NCBI GenBank assembly: GCA_014193115.1
Contig: BJHQ01000008.1
Span: 110,648-174,647, forward strand
Origin: Planctomycetota bacterium
Lineage (GTDB): Bacteria; Planctomycetota; UBA11346
Length of the DNA stretch: 64,000 bases
Direction of reading: 5' to 3'
The translations under genes were made by a program, and so were the position numbers. The notes under the pieces are model-generated. The model made no database searches. It was not told where the DNA came from and saw only the letters and a list, made by a program, of their open reading frames with translations. Of this stretch, positions 19,748-29,800 are shown in pieces. The stretch's first letter is position 1, and every line of letters starts with the position of its first letter.

Positions 19748-20224
19748 ATGCAGCCATTGTCGTCCCTTCCCGACCAGGCCCCGGTGCTGATCCGGGCAAG
19801 TGCGCCAGCTCTGGATGCGACCAGCGCCACGGCGCTGTGGGCCGGACTCGACAAGCTCTTCCGCATTTTTGCCGACGAGGGCCGCTGTTCCGCCTGGGCT
19901 GGCGAGTCCGCCGCCGACGGCTGGATCGTGGTGCTTGGCTGGGACGGCCCGCCCCTGTCGGGGTGCAGCCACGATCGCCTGGCCCGGCTGCTCGCGGTGC
20001 ATCAGCAACGCCATGGCAACGACCTGCTGACGCCGCCGCCGCTGGTCGCCCAGGTGGACGGTTCGTGGCGTGCGATGTCCCGGGCAGAGCTGCGTCTGAC
20101 TGGTACCAACGCGACGCCAATGGTCGATCACCGGGTGGAAACGGTCGGAGCCTGGCGAGAGCGCGGGATCATCCGCCTGGGCGAGTCGTGGCTCGGTCCA
20201 CGGGCGGCGCAAACTGCTGCCTAG
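19748..20224 (+). CDS. Hypothetical protein, 158 residues
   Basis: A small cytoplasmic protein without recognised domains. The visible helix LDKLFRIFADEGRCSAWAG and the strand WIVVLGWDGPPLSG suggest a compact alpha/beta fold. It lies 51 bp upstream of the hybrid histidine kinase gene on the same strand and may be cotranscribed with it. The ATG at 19748 is the first in-frame start after the divergent gene's leader. The function is unknown. Confidence 0.55.
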   Translation: MQPLSSLPDQAPVLIRASAPALDATSATALWAGLDKLFRIFADEGRCSAWAGESAADGWIVVLGWDGPPLSGCSHDRLARLLAVHQQRHGNDLLTPPPLVAQVDGSWRAMSRAELRLTGTNATPMVDHRVETVGAWRERGIIRLGESWLGPRAAQTAA

Positions 20225-20275
20225 GTCGGATGTTTTCGGTTGGCGCCGCGACGATTCGCGAAGTAGATTCCCAGC

Positions 20276-21532
20276 ATGAACCGTGATGGCGACCAGCCGA
20301 TCAGGATTCTTGACGATGTGACGCCATTGGCGCCGCTCGGCGAACCGTGGCGGGTCCTGATCGTCGATGACAATCAGGATGTGCTCGACCTCAGCCATAT
20401 GGTGCTGACCTCGGTGATCTTCGACCGGCGGCCGGTGACACTGGCCTTTGCCCGGTCCTATGGCGAGGCGGTCCAGGTCCTCGAGCGCGAGGGCCATCAG
20501 CACTTCGCCTTGGCGATCATCGATGTAGTGATGGAGCACGAGCACGCCGGGCTGCGCCTGGTCGAGCACATCCGCAAAGTGCTCGGCAACCGCGACATGC
20601 GCCTGATCCTGCGCACCGGCCAGCCTGGCTACGCTCCTGAAGAGACGGTGATCTTCGAGCAGGACATCAACGATTACCGGAGCAAGACCGATCTGCGCGC
20701 CCAGCAGCTGGTGACCCTGGTGGTGGCGGCGCTGCGCAATTTCCGGGATCTGCGGAGCCTGGCCGAGGAGCGCGCCCGGGCCGAGCGGCTGGCCGCCGAG
20801 GCCGAATCGGCCAATCGCGCCAAGACGGAATTCCTGGTGCTGCTGTCCCACGAGCTGCGCACCCCGCTCCAGGGCATCCTCGGCCATGCCGCGCTGCTCG
20901 TCGAGGATCTCCCGGCGGACCACGCGGTCGGCGCCCAGGACATTCTCGGCTGCGGACGCCACCTGCTCGGCCTGGTCGATGACCTGCTCGACATGGCTTC
21001 GCTCCAGACCGGACACTATCCGCTGGCGGTCGAAGCCTGCGGCCTCAAGGCGCTGCTCGATGAAGCGATCGCGCCGGTCCACGCCCCGGCCGAACGCAGG
21101 GGACTGGCGTTGTTGGTCCGACTGGAGCCCGGACTGCCGGAGCGGATCCAGTGCGATCGCCGCGCCGTGCTGCGGCTGCTCGGAGCCTTGCTGGGCAATG
21201 CGGTGAAGTTCAGCGATCGCGGCACGGTGGAATTGTCAGCGCGCTGCGCCGCCGATCCGACCGCAGCCGTGGCGGCCCGGCTCCAGCTGGTCGTGCGCGA
21301 TCAAGGTCCGGGATTGGATCAGGAACTGCGCGCACGGCTGTTCAAGCCCTTCATGGTCGGCGATGCCAGCGCGCGCCGGCGGCACGGTGGACTCGGTCTC
21401 GGCCTCGCCCTGGCCAAGGGCATCGCCGAGACCATGGGCGGTGGCCTCTACGCCGCCAATCGCCCCGGCGGCGGAGCGGAACTGGTCGTGGACCTGCCGT
21501 TGGTCGACCCTGGTCCGATCCGGAGTCCATGA
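20276..21532 (+). CDS. Histidine kinase with N-terminal receiver domain
   Basis: A 418-residue soluble kinase. Residues about 22-150 form a receiver-like domain (WRVLIVDDNQDVLDL, phosphoacceptor Asp in FALAIIDVVM) whose LILRTGQPGYAPEETVI region marks the DUF3369-associated receiver subtype. A coiled coil (EERARAERLAAEAESANRAK) follows, then HisKA with the phosphorylated His in LLSHELRTPLQGILG, and HATPase_c with N, G1 and G2 boxes (LLGNAVKFSD, DQGPGLDQELR, GGLGLGLALAKGIAE). It has no membrane segment, so it senses inside the cell or takes phosphate from a partner. Its stop overlaps the start of the next kinase gene (ATGA), implying a coupled pair. Confidence 0.92.
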   Translation: MNRDGDQPIRILDDVTPLAPLGEPWRVLIVDDNQDVLDLSHMVLTSVIFDRRPVTLAFARSYGEAVQVLEREGHQHFALAIIDVVMEHEHAGLRLVEHIRKVLGNRDMRLILRTGQPGYAPEETVIFEQDINDYRSKTDLRAQQLVTLVVAALRNFRDLRSLAEERARAERLAAEAESANRAKTEFLVLLSHELRTPLQGILGHAALLVEDLPADHAVGAQDILGCGRHLLGLVDDLLDMASLQTGHYPLAVEACGLKALLDEAIAPVHAPAERRGLALLVRLEPGLPERIQCDRRAVLRLLGALLGNAVKFSDRGTVELSARCAADPTAAVAARLQLVVRDQGPGLDQELRARLFKPFMVGDASARRRHGGLGLGLALAKGIAETMGGGLYAANRPGGGAELVVDLPLVDPGPIRSP

Positions 21533-23880
21533 GCCGCATGGCCAGGAACCCGCTCGTCTCAGGTGATTTCATCTCGGGCCATACCCGGATCGTGATGGTC
21601 TCGGTGGCGGTGGTGCTGCTCGGCATCGGCATTCTGGCGGCAGTGCAGATCGCCCAGTCGGTCACCGCCTGCAAGCGCGAGGCCGCCAGTTCGGTGGGTG
21701 CCGCGCTGCTCCGCCTCCAGCCGTTCGTCGCCGGGACCTTGAATCACGTCACCGGCATGCGCATGCGCGCCGAGGAAGTCCTGGCCTCTGGCAGTCCCGA
21801 CGACCCGCTGTGGGGCGCCTTCGTCCCAGTCCCGGGAGGGCGGTTCGCTCTCGATCAGCTGCCCGTCGGGGTTGGCCCGACCACCACCGGGAACTGCACT
21901 GGATTGGGTGATCCCGCTGCTTTCACCCCCGAGCAGCGGCGCACGGTGGCCGCTGGGCTGGCCCTGAACCCGCTGTTCCGGATGGCCAAGGCCAACCTGC
22001 CGGAAGCCGCCTGGGCCTACCTGACCACGCCCTGGTGCATCCACATCCACCCCTGGCGTCCGTCGAAGGACTATGCCTTCTGGACTGATTCGGCCCTGCT
22101 TTCCCAGGAATTTTTCACCGGGGCCATGCCCGAGCGCAATCCCGGACGTACCGTCTTTTGGACCGCCGCCTATGTCGATGGCGCCGGCTTGGGGCTGATG
22201 GTGACCTGCGCCGCACCGGTCTATGCACCGCTGTCGGCCAACCCGGCGAGCGCCGCCCCAACGGACCACGCCCGGTTCGTCGGTTCGGTCGCCCTCGATG
22301 TCACCCTGGATGGACTGAACAAGCTGCTCTCCGGCATCGTCGGGGACGGTGCGCGGCTCCTGCTGATCGATCCCGGCGGCCAGGCGCTGGCCGGTCCCGG
22401 ACTGATCTCGTCCAAGGACCCGGTGATCCACACCCTCGACCAGCTGGTTCCCGCCGGCACCAAGCTGGCGATGGGTGATCTGGCCGAGTTGCCCGAAGGA
22501 CTCGCGGTGACCTGGGACGGTTCCCTGGTCGTGCGCAGCTCGGTCCCTGGCACCAGTTGGCAGCTGGTGCTGATGGAACCCATCAACCGGGTGGTGATGC
22601 GGGCAGCTGGCGACGTGCTGCCGTGGCTGGTCCTGGTTCTGGCCATTGTCATCGCTGCCCTGGCCGCGGCGGCGGTGCTGATCCGTCGCGAATTCGTCCA
22701 GCCGGCCCAGGCCCTGGTCACGCGGATCTCCGGCCTGTCCGGCGGCGATCCTGCTGGTGATGGCGCCTCCGATGTGGTGCCTGGCACCTGGCGGCCGTGG
22801 TTCGCCAAAGTCGGCGACGCCTTCGCTGCCAAACGCGACCTGCTTGAGCACTTGAAGCAGGCCAAGAGCTCACTTGAGGCCCAGGTCGCGGCCCGGACCA
22901 GCGAGCTGTCAGCCAAGTCCGAAGAGCTCAGCCAGAAGAACGGCGAGCTGGAGCAGGCCCTGGATGAGCTGAAAGCCGTCCAATCCTCGCTGATCGAGCG
23001 GGAGAAACTGGCGTCGATGGGCATCATGGTCGCTGGCCTAGCCCACGAGATCAACACGCCGATGGGCGTCGCCATGACCGCAGCCAGCCACCTCGCCGAC
23101 GCCGCCCGACGCTTCGCCGCCGCTTGCGCCAGCGGCCAGCTGATGCGTTCGCAGGTCGAGCGGTTCGTCGCCGAATCGGCGGAAAGCGCGCGTCTGGTTG
23201 AGTCCAATCTGGCCCGGGCGGCCCAGCTCGTGCGCAGCTTCAAACGGGTCAGCGCCGACCAGGCCCGGGCCGAGCGCCAGGACATCGACGTCGCCGCCTA
23301 TGTGCGCGAAGTCCTGACCAGCCTGGCGGCGATGACCGCCCATCATCCCCACCGGTTCCTGGTCGATTCGAGCGGTCCGGTGCAAGCCACCACCTGGCCG
23401 GGAGCGATCGCCCAGGTGGTCACCAGCCTGGTCGAGAACGCCCTGGTCCACGCCTTTCCGGCGGATTGGACCGGCGACAAACGGAGCTCCACCTGGAGTT
23501 CGATCGATCCTGCTGAACCGCCAAGCGCCAGCAGCCGTCCGACCGGCACGGTGGTCTTCAAGATCGAGCGGCGCAGCGATCGGGTGTGGATCACCTACCG
23601 AGATAACGGCGTCGGGATGAGCGAAGAGGTCCGCTCCCACATCTTCGAGCCGTTCTTTACCACCCGCCGCGGCAGCGGTGGCACCGGTCTGGGGCTGTAC
23701 GTCGCCTACACCGTGGTCACTGGCACCCTGGGTGGTGCGATCACCTGCGCCAGCCGGGTTGGTGGTGGCACGACGATCACGATCAACCTGCCGGCCGAAG
23801 CCTCGATATCGCTGACTCCGGCAAAACCGGTGCCACGGATTAAGGGCCCGAGCAACGCCGATTCATCCCCAAAGACCTGA
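21529..23880 (+). CDS. Membrane sensor histidine kinase
   Basis: A 783-residue sensor kinase. A first membrane helix (VMVSVAVVLLGIGILAAVQIA) and a second near residue 365 (LPWLVLVLAIVIAALAAAAVL) flank a large extracytoplasmic sensor region, probably dCache/PAS-like. A linker and a long coiled coil (AARTSELSAKSEELSQKNGE) lead to HisKA with the His in GLAHEINTPMGVAMTAASHL and to HATPase_c (VTSLVENALVHAFP, DNGVGMSEEVRSHIFEPFFT, GGTGLGLYVAYTVV). The HEINTP form is that of the DhbS/DctB-like, NtrB-related group. It overlaps the upstream receiver kinase by four bases. A possible output is the NtrC-type regulator at 25.3 kb. Confidence 0.93.
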   Translation: MSRMARNPLVSGDFISGHTRIVMVSVAVVLLGIGILAAVQIAQSVTACKREAASSVGAALLRLQPFVAGTLNHVTGMRMRAEEVLASGSPDDPLWGAFVPVPGGRFALDQLPVGVGPTTTGNCTGLGDPAAFTPEQRRTVAAGLALNPLFRMAKANLPEAAWAYLTTPWCIHIHPWRPSKDYAFWTDSALLSQEFFTGAMPERNPGRTVFWTAAYVDGAGLGLMVTCAAPVYAPLSANPASAAPTDHARFVGSVALDVTLDGLNKLLSGIVGDGARLLLIDPGGQALAGPGLISSKDPVIHTLDQLVPAGTKLAMGDLAELPEGLAVTWDGSLVVRSSVPGTSWQLVLMEPINRVVMRAAGDVLPWLVLVLAIVIAALAAAAVLIRREFVQPAQALVTRISGLSGGDPAGDGASDVVPGTWRPWFAKVGDAFAAKRDLLEHLKQAKSSLEAQVAARTSELSAKSEELSQKNGELEQALDELKAVQSSLIEREKLASMGIMVAGLAHEINTPMGVAMTAASHLADAARRFAAACASGQLMRSQVERFVAESAESARLVESNLARAAQLVRSFKRVSADQARAERQDIDVAAYVREVLTSLAAMTAHHPHRFLVDSSGPVQATTWPGAIAQVVTSLVENALVHAFPADWTGDKRSSTWSSIDPAEPPSASSRPTGTVVFKIERRSDRVWITYRDNGVGMSEEVRSHIFEPFFTTRRGSGGTGLGLYVAYTVVTGTLGGAITCASRVGGGTTITINLPAEASISLTPAKPVPRIKGPSNADSSPKT

Positions 23881-23909
23881 AGTCGCTTGCCGCATGGCAG
23901 CGGATTCGA

Positions 23910-24461
23910 TCAGGGCTTGGGGGCAGGCGTTTCCGCGGGCTGGGCCGGGGCCGGAACCGGGGCAACTGGCGCCGGCGCCGGTGCCGGGATTGGCGTCGGC
24001 GCCGGTGCCGGCCTGACGAACGCGGGCTGATCTCCAGGTTGCCGTGGCCGACGGGCTTCCTGGGCTGCGATGATCCGGCTGCGCGTCTCTGAGGCCAGCC
24101 CGGGATCGGTTTCGACCATGGCCGGCAATGCCGGAGCCGACCCGGGCTGGGTGATCATCCGTTCCAGATACAGGTACTGAGTGGTGCCCGACACACCGAC
24201 CTGGCTCAACCGGTAGCCCTCTGCCGCCAACACGGCCCAACGGGCCAGGGATTTTGCCTGGGTCGACGGCTCGACCACCAGCAGCTCGACTTCAAGGCCA
24301 GGCATCGACCGGGGCGCCCCCATCCCCGGCGGCGGACCCATAGGCCGTCCCGGCCCGGGACCAGGCCCCGGCTGCAGCGGAATCCCCTCAGCAGCGGCGA
24401 GCGGTAGGGCAACAGCCAGTGCGGAACCGGCGATGGTCAGGAGGAGGCGGCGATGAAGCAT
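23910..24461 (-). CDS. Secreted proline-rich protein
   Basis: A 183-residue protein with a signal peptide (LLLTIAGSALAVALPLAAA), a low-complexity Pro/Gly block, a short folded segment of about 80 residues (EVELLVVEPSTQAKSLARWAV...RMITQPG), and a C-terminal tail of repeated Ala-Pro pairs. The tail may span the periplasm or peptidoglycan. No family is recognised. It converges with the sensor kinase gene and is divergent from the rhodanese gene. Confidence 0.6.
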   Translation of the reverse strand: MLHRRLLLTIAGSALAVALPLAAAEGIPLQPGPGPGPGRPMGPPPGMGAPRSMPGLEVELLVVEPSTQAKSLARWAVLAAEGYRLSQVGVSGTTQYLYLERMITQPGSAPALPAMVETDPGLASETRSRIIAAQEARRPRQPGDQPAFVRPAPAPTPIPAPAPAPVAPVPAPAQPAETPAPKP

Positions 24462-24604
24462 GCTGGTAATCTGCGGCGCTCATCCACCACTGCCAAGCAG
24501 GAAATCGGGGCGGATGCATGCATCAATCGCCTAGCGGGGTTGCCCGTCCCACCCGCTCTGGCACGACCAGTCGCAGGCCTAGAATCGCGTCCAGGAATCC
24601 GACC

Positions 24605-25168
24605 ATGCCGGCCACCATCGACCCAGCCGCCGTCCAATCCGCCCGCAGCCGCGGCGAGGCCTGCTTGCTGATCGACGTGCGCACACCCGGCGAGTTCGCC
24701 GCGGTCCACGCCGTGGGAGTCGAATCGATGCCCCTCGACCGGCTGGATCCTCAGGCGGTGCGCAGCCGGCGCGAAGCGTTTGGCGCCGACTGTCCGGTGT
24801 ATGTCCTGTGCCGCAGCGGCGGCCGAGCGACCAAGGCGGTGGAGCAGCTCACCGCCGCTGGCCTGACCAGTTGCATCGTCGTCGCTGGCGGCACCGATGC
24901 CTGGATCGCCGCCGGACTGCCGGTGGAGCGCGGTCGCGGCGTGATCTCGCTGGAACGCCAGGTGCGGATTGCCGCCGGCAGTCTGGTGGTGATCGGCGTG
25001 ACCCTTGGTCTGACCGTCCATCCTGGAGCGTTCGCCTTGGCCGGTTTCGTCGGCGCGGGCCTGGTGTTCGCCGGCATCACCGACTGGTGCGGCATGGGGC
25101 TGCTCATGGCAAAGATGCCGTGGAACCAGGGCTCGGCTCCGGCGGCAGCCAAACCAGCGGCGGCTTGA
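24605..25168 (+). CDS. Rhodanese-domain protein with DUF2892-like membrane tail
   Basis: A 187-residue protein. Residues about 5-105 form a rhodanese domain (LLIDVRTPGEFAAVHAVG) with the active-site cysteine loop VLCRSGGRATKA, which carries persulfide sulfur. Residues about 115-175 hold two membrane helices (GSLVVIGVTLGLTV and FVGAGLVFAGITDWCGMGLL) ending in the CGMGLLLAKMPWN motif of DUF2892. The fusion is common in bacteria and places a sulfurtransferase at the inner membrane. The ATG at 24605 follows an AGGA 9 bases upstream. Confidence 0.9.
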   Translation: MPATIDPAAVQSARSRGEACLLIDVRTPGEFAAVHAVGVESMPLDRLDPQAVRSRREAFGADCPVYVLCRSGGRATKAVEQLTAAGLTSCIVVAGGTDAWIAAGLPVERGRGVISLERQVRIAAGSLVVIGVTLGLTVHPGAFALAGFVGAGLVFAGITDWCGMGLLMAKMPWNQGSAPAAAKPAAA

Positions 25169-25341
25169 CAAAGAGATTGATCGGGCGCGGTTGATCGAGG
25201 CTCTGAGCGGGTTCGCGATTCCGGTTTCCACCGGGCGTCGCCTCCGCCGATGCGGCCTGCAGCGCAGCCAGCGTGACCTAACCAGGCCGGGCGGATCCAG
25301 CTCGCGCTGGCGTGGGCCACGGTCAGCGGCTACCGTTTCTC

Positions 25342-26787
25342 ATGCCTGATTCGCTCCTGGTGGTGGACGACGAACCCGCCATCCGCCATGCCATCGTCCG
25401 CGCCTTTGCCGAGCTGACCGTGATCGAGGCCGATACCGCCGAGGCCGGTTTGGCGGCGGTGCGCGAACGTTACCCCGATCTGGTCCTGGTCGACAACCGC
25501 CTGCCCGATGGCGAGGGGATCGAACTGATCGCCAGGATCCGGGCGATCGATCCCGACTTGCCGGTGGTGCTGCTCACCGGTCATGGCAGCACCGACCTGG
25601 CAGTCGATGCGTTGAAGCACGGCGCCGTCGATTACATCGAAAAACCCTTCAAGATCGAACGTCTGCGGACCACGGTCAGCCACCTGCTCGACAAGCAGAA
25701 GCTCGGCCGCCAGGTCGCCCGGCTGAGCGGCAAGGCATCCGGGCGCAGCCATCTGGTGGCCCAGGCACCGGCGATGAAACGGGTGCTCGGGCTGATCCGG
25801 CGGGTGGCGGCGGTGCCGTCGACCACGGTGTTGATCCAAGGCGAAAGCGGCTCAGGGAAGGAGCTGGTGGCCAAGGCCATCCATGAGCGCTCAGCCCGGG
25901 CTGAACAGCCATTTATCGCCATCAACTGCGCGGCCTTGTCCGAGCACCTGCTGGAGGCCGAACTGTTCGGCTATGAAAAAGGCGCGTTCACTGGCGCCGA
26001 CAGCAAGGGCAAGGCCGGCCTGTTCGAGGCTGCCAACGGCGGAACGATGTTCCTCGACGAGGTCGGCGAGATGCCGCTGCATCTCCAGACGAAACTGCTC
26101 CGCGTGTTGCAGGAACGGCGGTTCCGCCGGGTCGGAGGTCTGACCGACATCGAGGTCGACGTGCGGGTGGTCGCCGCCACCAATCGCGATCTGCGCGCCG
26201 AGGTCGTCGCCGGCCGCTTCCGTCAGGACCTGTATTTCCGCTTGCGGGTGGTGCCGGTGCCGGTGCCGCCGCTGCGCGAACGGCCAGAGGACATTTTGGC
26301 CATCGCCGACCACCTGCTGAAACGCCTGGCGCCGGAACTCGGCCGGCCTGGCCTGGCGTTCAGCGATGCCGCCCGTCAGGCGATGGTGGCCTATGCCTGG
26401 CCGGGCAATGTCCGTGAGCTGGCCAACGCCGTGGAGCGGGCGGTGATCGGCGCTGAGGGCGACGCGATCCGGCCAGACGATCTGGTACTCGATGAAATCC
26501 TGCTGGAACAGCGCCCGGCTCCGGCGCAGGTGTCAGCAGCTGTGCAGGCGCCGATCGCTGCATCCTCTGCCCCGGCGTCGGCCCCAGCCCTGCCGCCAGG
26601 CACCCTGCTCATCCCGCCCGGGGAGCGGCATTTGGCCCGGATCGAGGCGATGGTGATCAAAGCCGCCCTGGCCGACGCCGGCGGTCAGAAGAGCAAGGCC
26701 GCTGACCTGCTCGGCATCAATCGCACGACCTTGTACAACAAGCTGAAGGACATCGGCCTGGAGCAGGCTGAAAGCGCGGCGGGCTGA
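25342..26787 (+). CDS. NtrC-family sigma-54-dependent response regulator
   Basis: A 481-residue transcription activator. The receiver domain occupies residues 1-120 ([13 protein letters not shown], phospho-Asp in [13 protein letters not shown]). The AAA+ domain carries Walker A GESGSGKE, the sigma-54-contact loop GAFTGA, Walker [14 protein letters not shown] and the arginine-finger region [15 protein letters not shown] Pro/Ala linker leads to a Fis-type HTH ([20 protein letters not shown]). Phosphorylation drives oligomerisation and ATP-dependent opening of sigma-54 promoters. The ATG at 25342 is placed directly before the receiver. No kinase is immediately adjacent; the sensor at 21.5 kb is the nearest candidate partner. 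Confidence 0.95.
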   Translation: MPDSLLVVDDEPAIRHAIVRAFAELTVIEADTAEAGLAAVRERYPDLVLVDNRLPDGEGIELIARIRAIDPDLPVVLLTGHGSTDLAVDALKHGAVDYIEKPFKIERLRTTVSHLLDKQKLGRQVARLSGKASGRSHLVAQAPAMKRVLGLIRRVAAVPSTTVLIQGESGSGKELVAKAIHERSARAEQPFIAINCAALSEHLLEAELFGYEKGAFTGADSKGKAGLFEAANGGTMFLDEVGEMPLHLQTKLLRVLQERRFRRVGGLTDIEVDVRVVAATNRDLRAEVVAGRFRQDLYFRLRVVPVPVPPLRERPEDILAIADHLLKRLAPELGRPGLAFSDAARQAMVAYAWPGNVRELANAVERAVIGAEGDAIRPDDLVLDEILLEQRPAPAQVSAAVQAPIAASSAPASAPALPPGTLLIPPGERHLARIEAMVIKAALADAGGQKSKAADLLGINRTTLYNKLKDIGLEQAESAAG

Positions 26788-26806
26788 CTAGACGCTGCTG
26801 ACGCGA

Positions 26807-29800
26807 TCACGGCGTGATCAGCTTTTCTCCGTCGAAAATGAAGGTGCGCTCGCCGACCACTGCGTTGGGCCGTTTCTCGCCGGGCAGAGTGGTCACCGCT
26901 GGCGGCTTGCCGTCCTGGATCGTGATGATCGCCAAGAAATGCACGTCGCCGTTGCGGTCACGCAGGTCCTCGGTCTTGAACTGCTGGTCGAGTTGAGCAG
27001 CGATGCCATCGAGGCCGTCTCCACTCAGGTCGTCGCCAGGGCGTTTGGACTTCTGTTCGATCCGGCCCGAGGACGCCGACTCGGCGCTGGCGACATCACG
27101 GGTCACGGTGCCGACCTCGGTCTCAGTCGGCTTCCGGTCGAGATGCAGTTGCATGATCACGCCGACGATCGGTCCGCCGGTCGGGTAGTTGGAGTGTTTC
27201 ATTTCCAGTCCAACTGGTACCGGAAAGGTGATCTTGAGATTCGATGGATTGGGTGCGCCGCCGTGGTTGGGTCGCGCAGGGATCACAGCGAAGCGCTTAT
27301 TGTCGAAGGCTTCGTAGACGTCACTGACCGGCATCATGTCGGCGCGCCAAGTCTTCTGCATGTCGGCGTTCAGTCCGCTGACCCGATCGCAGATCGCCAC
27401 CACGCACGGGGCGCCGCCGATACCGCTGTAGTCGACGGCTATCGCCCGGACCATGCGCACGCCTGGCATCGGGCCAGTGTTGTTCCAGTTCATATTTTTC
27501 GGCCCTAAAGGCGATTCGGTGTGTTTGACCGTGGAGTTCGGCGTATTCCAGTAGCCGCGATAAAACGATTCCATGGCGAACGACACGCTGCCGCTGCCGT
27601 CCGGTTTTAGATCGCTGTGCAGCATCCGGCCCGGAGCGGCCGGCATGATCTCAGGACAGAACAGGTGGTTGGTTCCGAACCAATCGCCGTAGCCGAAACC
27701 GTACCCGCGGGGACGGACCCAGATCCGCTGTTTGCCGAAAATCGCCAGGTCGCCGAAGCCGGCTGCGCTGCCCATCGGGCCGGCGCCGTTCAGCACCACC
27801 AGGAAACCGTCTTTGCCTGCGAAACCGCTGGAAAACTCAGCAAGATGCTGGCCCTGGTCGACCACGGCCAACGGCATCTTCCCGGCCGGATCCTGGGCGA
27901 CAAACGGGTCCGGCAGGCTAGCGAGCAAAGCCACCGCCTGATAGGGCTGGTCGAGGCCCCAGCCGTCGCGATCGATCAGCCAGCGGGCCGGACCACGCCA
28001 GCGTTCTGGCATGATGGCCAGGCTCTGGGTCGCCATATCGACCGCCATCCCTGCATCCCACAGCTGACGGCGGCGAAGCGCCATCGGAACCAACTGGTCG
28101 AGGCCGGTGCCGGCGGCCAGGTCCTGGCCCAGGCTGAGCTTCCAAATGGCCAAGAAGGGCAGCAGGGTATCGTGGAGACTGCCCTGCCAGCCGCCGGCGG
28201 CTTCAGGTCCGATCCGGTCCCGGATGTAGCGGCGGACCGCCCGGGCGAGCAGTTCGCGCAGGTAGCGGAGTTCACCGCCATCGGCGAAAGCGGCCTTGGT
28301 CGCGGTGACCCGGGCAGCGTCGACCGCGCGATCGGCCTCGGTGTACTCGGTCAAGTGCGGTGCCTGGTTGGAATAGCCGCCGGTGATCGGGGTGAAGCAC
28401 ATCAGCGGGTACAGTCCGGGTCGGAGACGGACCAGGTCGCCGTCTTTGACCTCGTGGCCATTGATCCACATCCGCACGCCTTGGGACTGCCAGCCCCAGT
28501 TGGGTTGGGCCTGCACCACCCGCTCAGCCTCGTTGGAGATCACCGTGTACATGACGATATCGGTGCCTGGGCTCTTGCCCTGCTCCCGACTCAGGCGGCG
28601 CCACAGGTCCATACCTGGGTAATAACCGCCGTGGGTGCCGCCGAGCCAGAAACGGCCACAATCGCGGGGATAGATGCGCGGTCCGCGGGCATCGCGGGTG
28701 CTGGGGTCGACGACTTCATCACGAGCGATGCCTTCAGTCGCGTCGCCAGCCTTGGCCAGGTAGCGGCGGAAGGCCAGCCTGGCACCGGCATGTTCCACTT
28801 CTTGACCATCATAAGGCTGAAATTTTCCCAGCCCGCCCAGGCTCGCCACCGGATCGTCCATCAGCCCGTGGGCGAACGGGCCGTTGATCAGCCAGTGGGT
28901 CGGCATGAACGCATCGGTGAAGGGCACGACCGGTGTGCCCGGCGCTGCCACGGCATCGCTGGCCGGTTCGATCGTGGGAATCTGGTCGAAGGTGGGCGGC
29001 ATCTCGGCTGGCGGCGGATCGTTCTGGATCGCCAGGGCGGCGATGGCACCAGCCGCCCGATCCTTGACCGCGCCGGCATCCCATTCACCGCGAACGCCCC
29101 AATTCCCAGAATCATTGCCAAAGCCATACCGGACCCGGCTGAGCAGGTAGTCATGCTCATCGTTGACCAGGGCGAAGTCGCGCAGATTCTGATAGAGATA
29201 GGCCCAGATGTAGTGACGGAAATCTTCGGGCCAGGCGTCATAGCACAGGTCATAGGCGATGGCGGTGGCCATGATGTTGTACGGATGCACCCCACCGCCG
29301 CCGTAGGGATAGACGCAGATCGGCGCGCCGGCGGTGGACCGCCGGGACTGGTCGGCATGCCGCTTATCGCCGGTCAGGGCGTACATCAGGGCGTGGCCGG
29401 CGCCCCAGGGGCCGTAGGCGCTGTGGCTGGCCCCGGGCTTATGGTACTTATAGCCGTATTTCAGCTCGTCGGCGAGCATCTGCTCGACCTGGGCGATGAT
29501 TGCCTTGCCCTCGGGGGTGGCAGCCCGCTGGCGGATCGTCGGCAGGTCGGACTTGCGGAAGAACAGACGCGGATGCTCGAATGCCGCAGGTTCCCGGGCT
29601 TTGGGCGGCGCCGGTTGCACCCTGACCGTGGCCGGACCTTCGCCAGTCGCCGTCGCCAACCGGCAGCGGACCCGATCCATGAGCCCGTGGTAGCGGCTGC
29701 CGGGAGCGGCACTGCTCGCAGTCGCCCAGGTTCGTTCCAGGGTTTCGCGGTAGTCCGGGGTATCAGCCGTGGTCGATTGGACCTGCCAGATGCCCGACCA

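Noticed and set aside
26804..26819. Palindrome GATCACG-G-CGTGATC between the convergent ntrC-type gene and paralogue A
   Set aside because: Arms are only 7 bp and overlap a stop codon; there is no T-tract. Too short to claim a terminator or operator.
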